Shown piece after piece: positions 1 through 8,671 of a DNA stretch of 64,000 nt. Within the stretch, counting starts at the first letter, position 1; every line of letters begins with the position of its first letter. Source of the stretch: Streptomyces sp. TP-A0356. GTDB lineage: Bacteria; Actinomycetota; Actinomycetes; Streptomycetales; Streptomycetaceae. The DNA lies in NCBI RefSeq assembly GCF_001417775.1, contig NZ_BBZJ01000014.1, positions 496,001 to 560,000 on the forward strand. Reading direction: 5' to 3'. The notes under the pieces were generated by a model that searched no databases, had not been told where the DNA came from, and saw only the letters and a program-made list of their open reading frames with translations. The position numbers and the translations under genes were made by a program.

Positions 1-294
1 GCGCGCCCGGCGGAGAGAGGGCTAGAACGAACGGCCTACGGCCGCGCGTCCCTTGGCAGCTCGCTACGCTCGCGCGACGACCGCCGTCAGGGCGAAGCAC
101 TCGTTATCTAGGGCTGGAAGGCCCTTAAACCAGGTCAGATCATTGATCACCATGTGAGTCACGTGAGGCACGACGGTCGAACCTCAGTCCAGGCGTCAGA
201 CCTGGCCGGGACTCAGCCTCGACGCCACCGGCCACCGGCCACCGGTGCCAGCATCACCGGTGGCCCATCAACCGCACACCAGGGGGAAACATTC
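1..294. other. Noncoding left edge and long leader of the first gene
   Basis: I see no convincing gene here. Positions 110-125 can form a small AGGGC/GCCCT hairpin followed by TTAAA. Positions 239-263 form a perfect 9-bp inverted repeat, CCACCGGTG and CACCGGTGG around a 7-base loop, about 30 bases upstream of the first start codon. The second hairpin could be an operator or an mRNA structure. An open frame runs in from 154 but its N-terminal part does not look like protein, and a good ribosome site sits just before the ATG at 295. Confidence 0.5.
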
Positions 295-888
295 ATGGCC
301 GGCCGAACCCGCACCATAAGGAACATAGCCACCGCTTCCGCAGCCGCTGCACTGTTCACACTCTCGCTCAGCGCGGGAACCGCCAGCGCCAGCCCGTCCG
401 AGCCGTTCGCCGACCAGGCCCGCGCCGCGCATCTCACCCCCGCGCAGGACGGCGCGCTGCGCGCCGAAGTCGCCAAGTACCTCCAGCGTAGCGGCGGCAA
501 GCAGATCTCTCTCAACGAGATCAAGGTCGACGACAAGCGCACCATCCGCGTCGCCATCCCCGGCGAGGCGCACCCGCGCACCTTCACCGACCACGGCAGC
601 ACCGCCCCCGCCTACAGCAGCATCTGCAACCCCTACGCCAACACCCAGAACGGCTACTTCTGCGCCTTCAGCGGCTACGGCTGGACCGGCAGCGAAGACC
701 CGATGTACTACTGCCACTCCTACGCCATGAACTACACGGGTACCGGATCGTGGGTGAACCGCCAGTACGGGACCCACGTTGCGAAGTTCTACGGAAAGTC
801 CGGCAACTACATCGACGAGAGCCTCCCGCCGATCTCCGCCGCCACCTCGCAGAACTGGTACCACGTGTGGAGGGTCGTCCCCTGCTGA
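295..888 (+). CDS. Secreted protein, peptidase inhibitor I36-like
   Basis: A 197-residue exported protein. I chose the ATG at 295 because AGGGGGA lies about 7 bases upstream and the next residues form a classic Sec signal peptide: basic MAGRTRTIRN, a hydrophobic stretch, then an Ala-rich cleavage site near residues 31-36 (ASASP). The first half of the mature part (LTPAQ..., KQISLNEIKVDDKRTIRVAIPG) resembles the pro-region common in Streptomyces proteins annotated as peptidase inhibitor family I36. The C-terminal half is Tyr/Asn-rich with four cysteines that could pair as disulfides. Family assignment is by general resemblance only; inhibitor activity is inferred. It faces gpmA convergently across the hairpin at 1017-1055. 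Confidence 0.6.
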   Translation: MAGRTRTIRNIATASAAAALFTLSLSAGTASASPSEPFADQARAAHLTPAQDGALRAEVAKYLQRSGGKQISLNEIKVDDKRTIRVAIPGEAHPRTFTDHGSTAPAYSSICNPYANTQNGYFCAFSGYGWTGSEDPMYYCHSYAMNYTGTGSWVNRQYGTHVAKFYGKSGNYIDESLPPISAATSQNWYHVWRVVPC

Positions 889-1016
889 CCAGGCTGCCGA
901 AGCGCGATGCTTTGCAGCTGGGGGCATGTAGGCCAACCGACGGAATTCGCTGACCTGCGAAAACGCGGCGGTCGGGGCGTGGGCGTCCCGTGAAGGGCTG
1001 TGGGCAGAGCATGAAA

Positions 1017-1055
1017 ATGCCCCTCATCTGCGCCGAACGCACAGGTGAGGGGCAT
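1017..1055 (-). terminator. Terminator hairpin after gpmA
   Basis: ATGCCCCTCATCTG (1017-1030) and CAGGTGAGGGGCAT (1042-1055) form a 14-bp stem with one G-U position around an 11-base loop. It lies 12 bases past the gpmA stop codon between two convergent genes, so it can end both transcripts. There is no long U-tract, which is usual in Streptomyces. Confidence 0.8.
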
Positions 1056-1066
1056 GATCACAGACC

Positions 1067-1828
1067 CTACTTCTTCTTGCCCTGGTTCTTGACCGCCTCG
1101 ATCGCCGCCGCGGCCGCTTCCGGGTCGAGGTACGTGCCGCCCGGGTTGACCGGCTTGAAGTCGGCGTCGAGCTCGTAGGAGAGCGGGATGCCCGTCGGGA
1201 TGTTCAGGCCCGCGATGTCGGCGTCCGAGATGCCGTCGAGGTGCTTGACCAGGGCGCGCAGGCTGTTGCCGTGGGCCGCGACCAGGACCGTGCGGCCGGT
1301 CAGCAGGTCCGGGACGATGTTGTCGTACCAGTACGGCAGCATGCGGAGGACGACGTCCTTCAGGCACTCCGTGCGCGGACGCAGCTCCGGCGGGATGGAG
1401 GCGTAGCGCGGGTCGTGCGCCTGGGAGAACTCCGAGTCGTCCTCGATCGGCGGCGGCGGGACGTCGTAGGAGCGGCGCCACAGCATGAACTGCTCCTCGC
1501 CGAACTCCTGGAGGGTCTGCGCCTTGTCCTTGCCCTGGAGGGCGCCGTAGTGGCGCTCGTTCAGGCGCCAGGAGCGGTCGACCGGGATCCAGTGGCGGTC
1601 GCACGCCTCCAGCGCGAGCTGCGCCGTGCGGATCGCGCGCTTCAGGAGGGACGTGTGGACCACGTCGGGCAGCAGGCCGGCCTCCTTGAGCAGCTCCCCG
1701 CCGCGGACGCCCTCCTTCTCGCCCTTCTCGTTCAGGTTGACGTCCACCCAGCCGGTGAACAGGTTCTTCGCGTTCCACTCGCTCTCGCCGTGGCGGAGGA
1801 GGATCAGCTTGTACGGTGCGTCGGCCAT
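1067..1828 (-). CDS. gpmA: 2,3-bisphosphoglycerate-dependent phosphoglycerate mutase
   Basis: Interconverts 3- and 2-phosphoglycerate in glycolysis and gluconeogenesis, in the cytoplasm. The 253-residue length is normal for dPGM. The N-terminal [10 protein letters not shown] carries Arg12 and the phospho-accepting His13; [13 protein letters not shown] supplies the catalytic acid Glu91; and [14 protein letters not shown] supplies the second histidine, His186. The C-terminal tail is Lys-rich (NQGKKK). It stands alone, divergent from the MFS gene at 1985 and ended by the hairpin at 1017-1055. From memory it corresponds to S. coelicolor SCO4209, the first anchor for synteny in this window. Confidence 0.97.
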   Translation of the reverse strand: MADAPYKLILLRHGESEWNAKNLFTGWVDVNLNEKGEKEGVRGGELLKEAGLLPDVVHTSLLKRAIRTAQLALEACDRHWIPVDRSWRLNERHYGALQGKDKAQTLQEFGEEQFMLWRRSYDVPPPPIEDDSEFSQAHDPRYASIPPELRPRTECLKDVVLRMLPYWYDNIVPDLLTGRTVLVAAHGNSLRALVKHLDGISDADIAGLNIPTGIPLSYELDADFKPVNPGGTYLDPEAAAAAIEAVKNQGKKK

Positions 1829-1984
1829 GCCTCAGAGCGTAATCCACGCATTCGACCCGCCGAGCGGCCCGCCCGGCAGGCGGACAGTTGACGGCCTCTG
1901 TTAATTGAGTGGCCACTTGGGGCCCCCGCCCCGTAAGTTGTGCTCGCCGCCTGAGCCGCTTACATCAGTGGGGGGATCCCGTCC

Positions 1985-3238
1985 ATGTCCGTCGCCAGTC
2001 TCAGACGTGCCACCCGGGAGACCGTCTCCGGGCTCCCCCGCGAGTTCTGGTGGCTGTGGACCAGCACCCTCGTCAACCGGCTGGGGGCCTTCGTCGCCAC
2101 GTTCATGGCGCTGTATCTGACCCTGGACCGCGGCTACTCCGCCTCGTACGCCGGTCTGGTCGCCTCCCTGCACGGCCTCGGCGGTGTCGTCTCCTCGCTC
2201 GGCGGTGGTGTGATGGCCGACCGGCTGGGGCGGCGGCCGACCCTGCTGGTCGCCCAGTCGTCCACCGCCGTGTCCGTCGCCGTGCTCGGGTTCGTGCAGA
2301 ACCCGGTCGCCATCGCGGCCGTCGCCTTCGCCGTCGGCATGGCGTCGAACGCCTCCCGCCCCGCCGTGCAGGCCATGATGGCCGACATCGTGCGGCCCGA
2401 GGACCGGGTGCGCGCCTTCTCCCTCAACTACTGGGCGATCAACCTGGGCTTCGCCGTCTCCTCCATGGCCGCGGGCTTCATCGCCGAGTTCAGCTATCTC
2501 GCCGGGTTCCTGATCGAGGCGGGGATGACGCTGGTCTGCGCGGTGGTCGTCTTCGCGAAGCTGCCCGAGTCGCGGCCGGAGCGGATCACGAAGGAGACCG
2601 TTCCGGAGGTGGGCCTCGGCACCGTCCTGCGCGACGGCCGATTCATGAGCGTGGTCGGTCTGTCCTTCCTCGTCGCGCTCGTCTTCCAGCAGGGGTCCGT
2701 GGGCCTGCCGGTGGCCATGGGCGGGGCCGGGTTCGCGCCCGCGGAGTACGGCATGGCGATCGCCGCCAACGGCGTACTGATCGTCGCGCTCCAGATCCCG
2801 CTCACACGGCTCATCGAGCACCGAGACCCACGGCGGCTGCTGGTCGTCTCGTCCCTGCTCGCCGGATACGGCTTCGGGCTCACCGCCTTCGCCGGATCGT
2901 TGGGCGTCTTCGTCCTCACGGTGTGCGTCTGGACGCTGGGCGAGATGATCAACGCGCCGACCCAGACCGGCCTGGTGGTGCGGCTCTCCCCCGTCCACGG
3001 CCGCGGTCGCTACCAGGGCGTCTACACGCTGTCCTGGTCGGCGGCGGCCCTGGTCGCCCCGCTGATGTCCGGCCTGGTCATCGACCGGCTCGGCGCGAAG
3101 TGGCTGTGGGGTCTGTGCGCGGCGGTCGGCACGGGGGCCGCGGTCGGATTCGGGGTGCTGATGCGCCGCCTCCCGGCCGAGGAGACGGCGCAGGGCGCGA
3201 GCGTGGAGGCGGCCGAGGCGGGGGTCGGCGCGGTCTGA
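1985..3238 (+). CDS. MFS transporter, drug/metabolite exporter type
   Basis: A 417-residue inner-membrane carrier with about 12 predicted helices, the usual length for the major facilitator superfamily. The ATG at 1985 follows a G-rich ribosome site (GGGGGGA). The loop after helix 2 contains the MFS signature GGVMADRLGRRPTLL, and the second half repeats a related loop (LIEHRDPRRLLVVSS). This pattern is typical of proton-driven efflux pumps. Substrate cannot be told from sequence; the neighbours give no hint. It diverges from gpmA with a roughly 150-bp shared promoter gap and runs convergently into the beta-helix gene across a tandem-repeat spacer. Confidence 0.9.
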   Translation: MSVASLRRATRETVSGLPREFWWLWTSTLVNRLGAFVATFMALYLTLDRGYSASYAGLVASLHGLGGVVSSLGGGVMADRLGRRPTLLVAQSSTAVSVAVLGFVQNPVAIAAVAFAVGMASNASRPAVQAMMADIVRPEDRVRAFSLNYWAINLGFAVSSMAAGFIAEFSYLAGFLIEAGMTLVCAVVVFAKLPESRPERITKETVPEVGLGTVLRDGRFMSVVGLSFLVALVFQQGSVGLPVAMGGAGFAPAEYGMAIAANGVLIVALQIPLTRLIEHRDPRRLLVVSSLLAGYGFGLTAFAGSLGVFVLTVCVWTLGEMINAPTQTGLVVRLSPVHGRGRYQGVYTLSWSAAALVAPLMSGLVIDRLGAKWLWGLCAAVGTGAAVGFGVLMRRLPAEETAQGASVEAAEAGVGAV

Positions 3239-3297
3239 GGCGGTATGCCTCCGGCGCGAGCGGGGCTGGCGGCGCGGGGTGCGCGTGCGCCCCGGCG

Positions 3298-3463
3298 CCG
3301 CGGTCCGCCGGTCCGCCCGTCCGCCGGTCCGCGGTCCGCCGGTCCGCGGTCCGCGGTCCGCCCGTCCGCCCGTCCGCGGTCCGCCCGTCCGCCCGTCCGC
3401 GGTCCGCCGGTCCGCGGTCCGCCCGTCCGCCCGTCCGCCGGTCCGCGGTCCGCTGGTCCGCCG
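3298..3463. repeat. GGTCCGC/CGTCCGCC short tandem repeat spacer
   Basis: About 20 head-to-tail copies of a mixed 7- and 8-base unit (GGTCCGC, GGTCCGCC, CGTCCGCC) fill the gap between two convergent genes. The unit length is not a multiple of three and no frame looks like protein. It is probably slippage-expanded spacer DNA. Repeats of the same flavour occur at 11901-11945, 33849-34016 and 56097-56299. Confidence 0.9.
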
Positions 3464-3466
3464 ACG

Positions 3467-5146
3467 TCACAGTTCCCGCTGCGCCTCGTACAGGTTCCGT
3501 GGCCGTACGACGTCCGTCGTGCGGTACAGCTCCAGACGTGAGTGCAGGTCGCCCGTGAAGTCGGGCACGTCGATCTGGTCGAACTCCGTGACCTCGTTCA
3601 GACCGACGGTGGCGGAGCGGGGAGCCAGGCCGTTGATCTTCATCAAGCCCGCGCGGCCGTTCGTCACACGGATGTTCCAGTGAGTGAAGCGGGCGCCGAA
3701 GAGGGGCCCGGCGGACGCGTCCCCGCCGTGGCGGCCGTTGTTCTCGACCGTGATGTCGGTGCGGACGTTCGCGAAGGGGAGCCCCCGGTGCGAGTCGAAG
3801 GTGCCCATCCGCATCTCGCCGCGCGACCAGACGTTGTACGAGGACAGGCCCTCCACGTTGATGCCGTGGAGCTGGGTGTTCGCCGGGGCCGGGACCGTCC
3901 GGCGCTCGATGGTGAAGTCCTCGATCAGGTTGTCGTGCGAGCCCTCCCGGCAGAAGTACGGGTGGTGCGAGCCCCGGCCCGCCACGCGGGTGCGGCGCAG
4001 GGTGCAGGAGGATGCGGCGACCAGGCCGAAGCCGTTGTCCACGTGCCGTACGACGACGTCGTCGGCCCAGCAGTCGTACGCGCACTGGAACACGACCCCG
4101 TTGTAGCCCTTGTCCAGGAGGTGCGGGGACTGCGGGGTCTCGATCGCCTGCAGGGTCAGGCCCTCCACACCGGCACCGGTCAGCGCCCGCACGTGGGTCG
4201 TCAGGCGCGGGTCCCACTCCGGGCGCACGTCGAGCGGCAGGGGTCGCTCGAAGGTGACCTTCCGGCCCGCCACGCGCGCGATGCGCACGGGCCACTCATA
4301 GGGCACGTACGACGTCAGCTTCGTCTTGTCGTCCCAGGAGTACGCCTCCGGGCCCGGGCCGCCGCCCGCCATGTGCTGCAGGAGGGTGTGACCGGCGTCG
4401 TCCGCGAGGCGCAGCAGGACGAGTTGACCCGCCCTCAGCCGCCGGGCGTCGGCGACCGTCACCGTCCAGGAGCCCTGCTCGGCCGGGGACACCGTGGTCA
4501 GCGTCTCCCACTCGTCACGCTTGTTGCCGGTCCAGCCCTCGAACGGCCACGTCCTCGCCCGGACGGCCGCGACCAGGGAGTCCCAACGGGCCGTGGGCGC
4601 CAGCCAGATGAGGCCGCCCGCCCAGGACCAGGCGGACTTGTCGCCGCCGTACCGGGAGCCGTAGACGCCGATCAGCTCGGTCAGGTTCTTCGTCGCGTAC
4701 AGCGTCGTACGGTCACTGCCCGCGCCCCGTAGGACGACGTCGTCGTACCCGATGCGGATGAGGCCGTCGATGCGGAACGTGCCGGGCGGGACGAGAACCG
4801 TGCCACCGCCGGCCCTTCCGGCGGCAGCGATGGCACGGTTGATCGCGGGGGCGGAGTCGGTCGTGCCGTCCGCCACGGCTCCGTACGCGGTCACGTCGGC
4901 CACCACGGGCCGACGGGGCAGACGCGCCGCGCCGCCGCGGTAACCGGCCCGGCCGACGTACGGAATCTGCGGATGGGTGAAGGGGGTGTGGACGAACTCG
5001 CGCCACAGGGGCGGGACCTCGCCCCGCGGCCGCGCCGATGCGGCGGTCGGCGTTGCGATACCGGTGGCCGTGGCGGCCGCCACGGCGACGGCGCCGCCGA
5101 GCAGGCCCCGTCTGCTGATGTCTCCGTGCGTCATGCCCATGCCCAT
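3467..5146 (-). CDS. Tat-exported parallel beta-helix protein, pectate-lyase/GH-like
   Basis: A 559-residue exported protein. The twin-arginine signal is plain: SRRGLLGG followed by an Ala-rich hydrophobic stretch to about residue 38. Residues 82-150 (DVTAYGAVADGTTDSAPAINRAI ... GGGTVLVPPGTFRIDG) match the pectate-lyase-3 / GH28-related domain that opens right-handed beta helices. The C-terminal third keeps rungs of Asn/Gly/Val-rich repeats. Such proteins act on polysaccharides, but substrate and activity are not evident here. GGAAGG lies 10 bases before the first of three ATGs (5146, 5140, 5134), favouring the first. A palindrome at 5204-5216 sits in its promoter. It is monocistronic and convergent with the MFS gene. 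Confidence 0.8.
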   Translation of the reverse strand: MGMGMTHGDISRRGLLGGAVAVAAATATGIATPTAASARPRGEVPPLWREFVHTPFTHPQIPYVGRAGYRGGAARLPRRPVVADVTAYGAVADGTTDSAPAINRAIAAAGRAGGGTVLVPPGTFRIDGLIRIGYDDVVLRGAGSDRTTLYATKNLTELIGVYGSRYGGDKSAWSWAGGLIWLAPTARWDSLVAAVRARTWPFEGWTGNKRDEWETLTTVSPAEQGSWTVTVADARRLRAGQLVLLRLADDAGHTLLQHMAGGGPGPEAYSWDDKTKLTSYVPYEWPVRIARVAGRKVTFERPLPLDVRPEWDPRLTTHVRALTGAGVEGLTLQAIETPQSPHLLDKGYNGVVFQCAYDCWADDVVVRHVDNGFGLVAASSCTLRRTRVAGRGSHHPYFCREGSHDNLIEDFTIERRTVPAPANTQLHGINVEGLSSYNVWSRGEMRMGTFDSHRGLPFANVRTDITVENNGRHGGDASAGPLFGARFTHWNIRVTNGRAGLMKINGLAPRSATVGLNEVTEFDQIDVPDFTGDLHSRLELYRTTDVVRPRNLYEAQREL

Positions 5147-5203
5147 GCCCGAACCGCCTTCCCAGGACCCCGACGACTCTCAAGGGGTGCGCTTCCATGG
5201 ATG

Positions 5204-5216
5204 TGAACGACGTTCA
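5204..5216. promoter_or_regulatory. Palindrome TGAACGACGTTCA upstream of beta-helix gene
   Basis: TGAACG and CGTTCA flank a single central base, a 13-bp perfect palindrome 58 bases before the beta-helix start codon. It has the size and place of a repressor operator. No regulator gene is adjacent, so the cognate factor is unknown. Confidence 0.45.
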
Positions 5217-5315
5217 GATCTGCGTCGGCGGTGAGCATGCCACGGAGCCCGCGGGCCGGGGAAGGGGTCGTGCAGGGGTGATGGGCGGGGGTGATGGGCG
5301 GGTGCGGTCCGGAGG

Positions 5316-5816
5316 TCAGGCCTCGGGGCGTTGGGTCAGATGACTGAACGCCTCCAGGTTGCGGGTCGACTCGCCGCGCGACACCCGCCAGGCGTACTCC
5401 TTGCGGATCGCGGACGCGAAACCGAGCTCGAGAAGCGTGTTGAAACTGCCGTCCGCCGCCTCCAGGACCGAGCCGAGCAGCCGGTCGACCTCGTCCGCGG
5501 TCACGGCGGCCAGCGGCAGCCTGCCGGTCAGATAGACGTCCCCGAGCGGGTCGACGGCGTAACTCACCCCGTACAGCTTGAGGTTGCGCTCCAGCAGCCA
5601 GCGGTGCACCGCCGACTCGTTCTCGTCGGGGTGCCGGATCACGAAGGCGTTGAGGGACAGCGAGTGCCTGCCGACGATCAGCGAGACGGTCGTCGAGAGC
5701 TTGCGCGTCCCGGGGAGCTTCACGACGTACGAGCCCGCGCCCGGACTCTCCCACTCCAGTTCGGCGCCCTCGAGGACCTCTTCGATGACCCGTGCCGCTC
5801 GCTGCTCCTCAGACAT
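5316..5816 (-). CDS. YbjN domain-containing protein
   Basis: A 166-residue cytoplasmic protein of the YbjN (bacterial sensory transduction regulator-like) family, a type III secretion-chaperone-like fold of uncertain function. The start is ATG at 5816; the open frame continues far upstream only because of high GC. Typical family features are the N-terminal helix (RAARVIEEVLE), a beta sheet that includes SYVVKLPGTRKLSTTVSLIVG, and the segment RHPDENESAVHRWLLERNLKLYGVSYAVD. It lies 23 bases downstream of mshA on the same strand, so the two are probably co-transcribed. That fits the usual actinobacterial pairing of a YbjN gene with mycothiol glycosyltransferase. Confidence 0.85.
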   Translation of the reverse strand: MSEEQRAARVIEEVLEGAELEWESPGAGSYVVKLPGTRKLSTTVSLIVGRHSLSLNAFVIRHPDENESAVHRWLLERNLKLYGVSYAVDPLGDVYLTGRLPLAAVTADEVDRLLGSVLEAADGSFNTLLELGFASAIRKEYAWRVSRGESTRNLEAFSHLTQRPEA

Positions 5817-5839
5817 GCTGGGAGCGTACGCGACCGGTG

Positions 5840-7177
5840 TCAGCCGTGGTGGGCGCGCACCCGGCGCCGGTGGTGCATGGCCGCCGTGTACACCCCGGCG
5901 GTCGCGGAGGCCGCGTTCTCCCAGCCGAAGGCCTCGGCGTGCCGGGCCGCGGCCTCGCCCATGCGGGCGGCGAGATGCGGGTCGTCGGCGAAATCGCGCA
6001 GCACGCGCGCGTAGACGGCGGGATCGTGCCCCCGGACGAGGAATCCGGTGTGGCCGTCCCGCACGGCGACGGGCAGCCCGCCGACCGCGGCCGCCAGCAC
6101 CGGCGTGCCCGTGGCCTGCGCCTCGATGGCGACGAGTCCGAAGGACTCGCTGTACGACGGCATGACCAGCACGGATGCGGCGCGGAACCAGTCCGCGAGC
6201 TGGTCCTGCCCGACGGGCGGCCGGAAGCGCACGACGTCCGCGATGCCCAGCCGCGCGGCGAGCTTCTGCAGCCCCTCGGGCTTGGCGAGACCGCTGCCGC
6301 TGGGACCGCCCACGACGGGCACGACGATGCGGGAGCGCAGTTCGGGGCGCTCGTCGAGGAGGACGGCCACGGCGCGCAGCAGCACGTCGGGCGCCTTGAG
6401 GGGCTGTATGCGCCCCGCGAAGAGCGGAATCAGCGCGTCCTGGGGAAGCCCGAGCCGGGCCCTGGCGGCGGCACGGCCGTCGGCCGGCCGGAAGCGCTCC
6501 AGATTCACCCCGGGATGGACGACGGCCACCTTGCCGGGGTCGGCCGCGTAGTGCCGTACGAGGTCGTCGGCCTCCTCGGCGGTGTTCGCGATGAGCCGGT
6601 CGGCGGCGGCCACGATCTGGGTCTCGCCGATGACGCGGGCGGCGGGCTCGGGGGTGTCGCCCTCGGCGAGGGCGGCGTTCTTGACCTTGGCCATGGTGTG
6701 CATGGCGTGCACCAGAGGGGCGCCCCAGCGCTGGGCGGCGAGCCAGCCGACGTGGCCGGAGAGCCAGTAGTGGGAGTGCACGAGGTCGTAGTAGCCCGGG
6801 CGGTGGCCGGCCCAGGCCTGCATCACCCCATGGGTGAAGGCGCACAGCTGGGCGGGGAGCTCCTCCTTCGCGAGCCCTTCGTACGGGCCCGCGTCGACGT
6901 GCCGGACGAGGACGCCGGGGGCGAGCTCGACGGTGGGCGGGAGGGCGGCCGTGGTGGCCCGGGTGAAGATCTCCACCTCGATGTTGATCGCGGCGAGGCG
7001 CTGGGCCAGCTCCACGATGTAGACGTTCATCCCGCCGGCGTCGCCCGTGCCGGGTTGGTGGAGCGGTGAGGTGTGCACGGAGAGCATGGCGACGCGGCGG
7101 GGCCTGCGGTGCGGCAGCCGGAGCCGCGAGGGAGCCGCCGAGGAGCGACGCCCGAGCCTGCCGACGTAGTGGCTCAC
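5840..7177 (-). CDS. mshA: D-inositol-3-phosphate glycosyltransferase
   Basis: First committed enzyme of mycothiol biosynthesis: transfers N-acetylglucosamine from UDP-GlcNAc to 1D-myo-inositol 3-phosphate. It is a 445-residue GT4 enzyme of GT-B fold. The acceptor-side loop [17 protein letters not shown] lies near residues 45-60, the donor-binding [12 protein letters not shown] follows mid-protein, and the late [11 protein letters not shown] carries the EX7E motif. I start it at GTG 7177 because AAGGAGG sits 8 bases upstream; the in-frame extension to 7294 lacks a ribosome site and is low-complexity. GGAAAT-N19-GTT upstream faintly resembles a SigR promoter. mshD, the last step, is also in this window at 37388. 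Confidence 0.95.
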   Translation of the reverse strand: MSHYVGRLGRRSSAAPSRLRLPHRRPRRVAMLSVHTSPLHQPGTGDAGGMNVYIVELAQRLAAINIEVEIFTRATTAALPPTVELAPGVLVRHVDAGPYEGLAKEELPAQLCAFTHGVMQAWAGHRPGYYDLVHSHYWLSGHVGWLAAQRWGAPLVHAMHTMAKVKNAALAEGDTPEPAARVIGETQIVAAADRLIANTAEEADDLVRHYAADPGKVAVVHPGVNLERFRPADGRAAARARLGLPQDALIPLFAGRIQPLKAPDVLLRAVAVLLDERPELRSRIVVPVVGGPSGSGLAKPEGLQKLAARLGIADVVRFRPPVGQDQLADWFRAASVLVMPSYSESFGLVAIEAQATGTPVLAAAVGGLPVAVRDGHTGFLVRGHDPAVYARVLRDFADDPHLAARMGEAAARHAEAFGWENAASATAGVYTAAMHHRRRVRAHHG

Positions 7178-7241
7178 GTGGCGTTCCTCCTTGATGCGGG
7201 CATGCCTTGCGGGAGGGTGCGGACAACCTCCAAGAGGTGCG

Positions 7242-7269
7242 AACGCCGGAGCAGGGGTGGTCCATTTCC
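7242..7269 (-). promoter_or_regulatory. Possible SigR-like promoter of mshA
   Basis: On the minus strand GGAAAT (7269-7264) and GTT (7244-7242) are separated by 19 bases. The SigR consensus is GGAAT-N18/19-GTT, so one base differs. mshA is a known thiol-stress (SigR) target in S. coelicolor, which motivated the search; the match itself is weak. Confidence 0.25.
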
Positions 7270-7414
7270 CGCGGCGGCGGCTTTGCCGAATCATTGCCCC
7301 ACATCGCTCAACCGTTCGAGGCTGTGGTGCCGCGTTCCGAGCTCGGGTACCCCCGCCGCCGAGTTGTCCACAGGCCGGGACGGGCCACCTCCCCGGCCGC
7401 TTACTCTCGTACGC

Positions 7415-8233
7415 ATGTCAACCCGCGCAGCGTCCCGCCCCGTGGGTACGGTGACGCGCGGGACCACCAATCCGAATCGGCTGCGCCGTATGGACCGCTG
7501 GATCGCCGCGGTCCACGGTGCGGAGCTCCGCCGCACGGCGGACCCCGTGGCCGTCGACCTCGGGTACGGGGCCGCCCCCTGGACCGCCGTCGAACTGCTG
7601 CGGCGCCTGCGCACCGCCGCGCCCCGCACCCGCGTGGTCGGCGTCGAGATCGAGCCCGCCCGGGTCACGGCCGCGCAGCCGTACACCCGCGAGGGCCTGG
7701 TCTTCCGGCACGGCGGCTTCGAGGTGCCCGTCCAGGGCCGCCCGACCCTCATCCGCGCCGCGAACGTCCTGCGGCAGTACGAGGAGGGCGAGGTCGCCGC
7801 CGTCTGGGAGCGACTGTGTGCCCGGCTCGCCCCCGGCGATCCGGCGGCCGGCTCGCGCGGCGGGCTGCTGGTCGAGGGCACGTGCGACGAGATAGGCCGC
7901 CGCCATGTGTGGGTGGCCCTCGGCCCCGAGGGCCCGCGCACGGTCACCTTCGCCACCCGACTCGGCTCCCTGGACCGCCCCTCCGACCTGGCTGAGCGCC
8001 TCCCGAAGGCGCTCATCCACCGCAACGTCCCGGGCGAGCCCGTGCACGCGTTCCTGCGCGACTTCGACCGCGCCTGGGCCGCCGCCGCGCCCTACGCCTC
8101 GTACGGCGCGCGCCAGCGCTGGATACGCACGGTCCGCCGGCTGAAGGCGGACTGGCCGGTCACCGACGGCCCGACGCGCTGGCGCCAGGGGGAAGTCACC
8201 GTCATGTGGGGGGCGTTGGCGCCCCGGGGCTGA
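7415..8233 (+). CDS. SAM-dependent methyltransferase-like protein
   Basis: A 272-residue cytoplasmic protein with a class I methyltransferase core. [20 protein letters not shown] is the glycine-rich motif I, followed by [12 protein letters not shown] with the acidic end of strand 2. A later segment, [19 protein letters not shown], is where the motif IV strand should be. Methyl acceptor is unknown and the substrate-binding C-terminus (MWGALAPRG) is not diagnostic. ATG 7415 is the best start although the ribosome site is poor (CTCGTACGC precedes it), so it may be nearly leaderless. It diverges from mshA; the association is common in Streptomyces but has no known functional link. Confidence 0.75.
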   Translation: MSTRAASRPVGTVTRGTTNPNRLRRMDRWIAAVHGAELRRTADPVAVDLGYGAAPWTAVELLRRLRTAAPRTRVVGVEIEPARVTAAQPYTREGLVFRHGGFEVPVQGRPTLIRAANVLRQYEEGEVAAVWERLCARLAPGDPAAGSRGGLLVEGTCDEIGRRHVWVALGPEGPRTVTFATRLGSLDRPSDLAERLPKALIHRNVPGEPVHAFLRDFDRAWAAAAPYASYGARQRWIRTVRRLKADWPVTDGPTRWRQGEVTVMWGALAPRG

Positions 8234-8671
8234 CCGGCGCGACGTGCCCATCGGCCTGGTCAGCGGATCCGGCTGGTCCGTCGATCGGCCGAACGGCCTG
8301 ACCGGCTCGGCCCGACCGGCTTGATCTGCCCGATCTGCCCGCTCCGGCCATCGACTTGACCAGCTCGATCGGCCTGCTCAGCTCGATCGGCCCGATCTGC
8401 CCGTCCAGTTGAGGGGCCCGATCAACTCGGTCGGCTCGGTCGGCAATCGGCTCGAACGGTGGGGAACGATCTCCCCGGGTCCTTCGTCACATCCGCGGGG
8501 AGATGATCTGACGAGGGCGGGCAGTGGGGTGGGAGATCGTCGTACGAGGTGCGGCAGGAGAGGGAGTTTTCCGCGCGGCAAAGTCCCGCCTCTGTCACTT
8601 TGCCCATCGGCATGGCACGATCCCCACGCGTCCGAAAGTTACTGACGGTTAATCAGGTTTGGGGGCGAATT
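8234..8671. other. Gene-free spacer with degenerate GATCGGCC/CTGCCC repeats, then NlpC promoter region
   Basis: No gene is visible. From about 8250 to 8455 the DNA is built from irregular variants of short words such as GATCGGCC, GACCGGCT, GATCTGCCC and CAGCTCGATC, about 10 bases each. Beyond 8460 the sequence is less repetitive and must hold the promoter of the NlpC gene. I looked for a c-di-AMP (ydaO-type) riboswitch, frequent before Streptomyces cell-wall hydrolases, and did not find its conserved blocks. Confidence 0.6.

Noticed and set aside
8460..8671. c-di-AMP (ydaO) riboswitch before the NlpC/P60 gene
   Set aside because: The conserved blocks expected of the motif are not visible; only generic GC hairpins.
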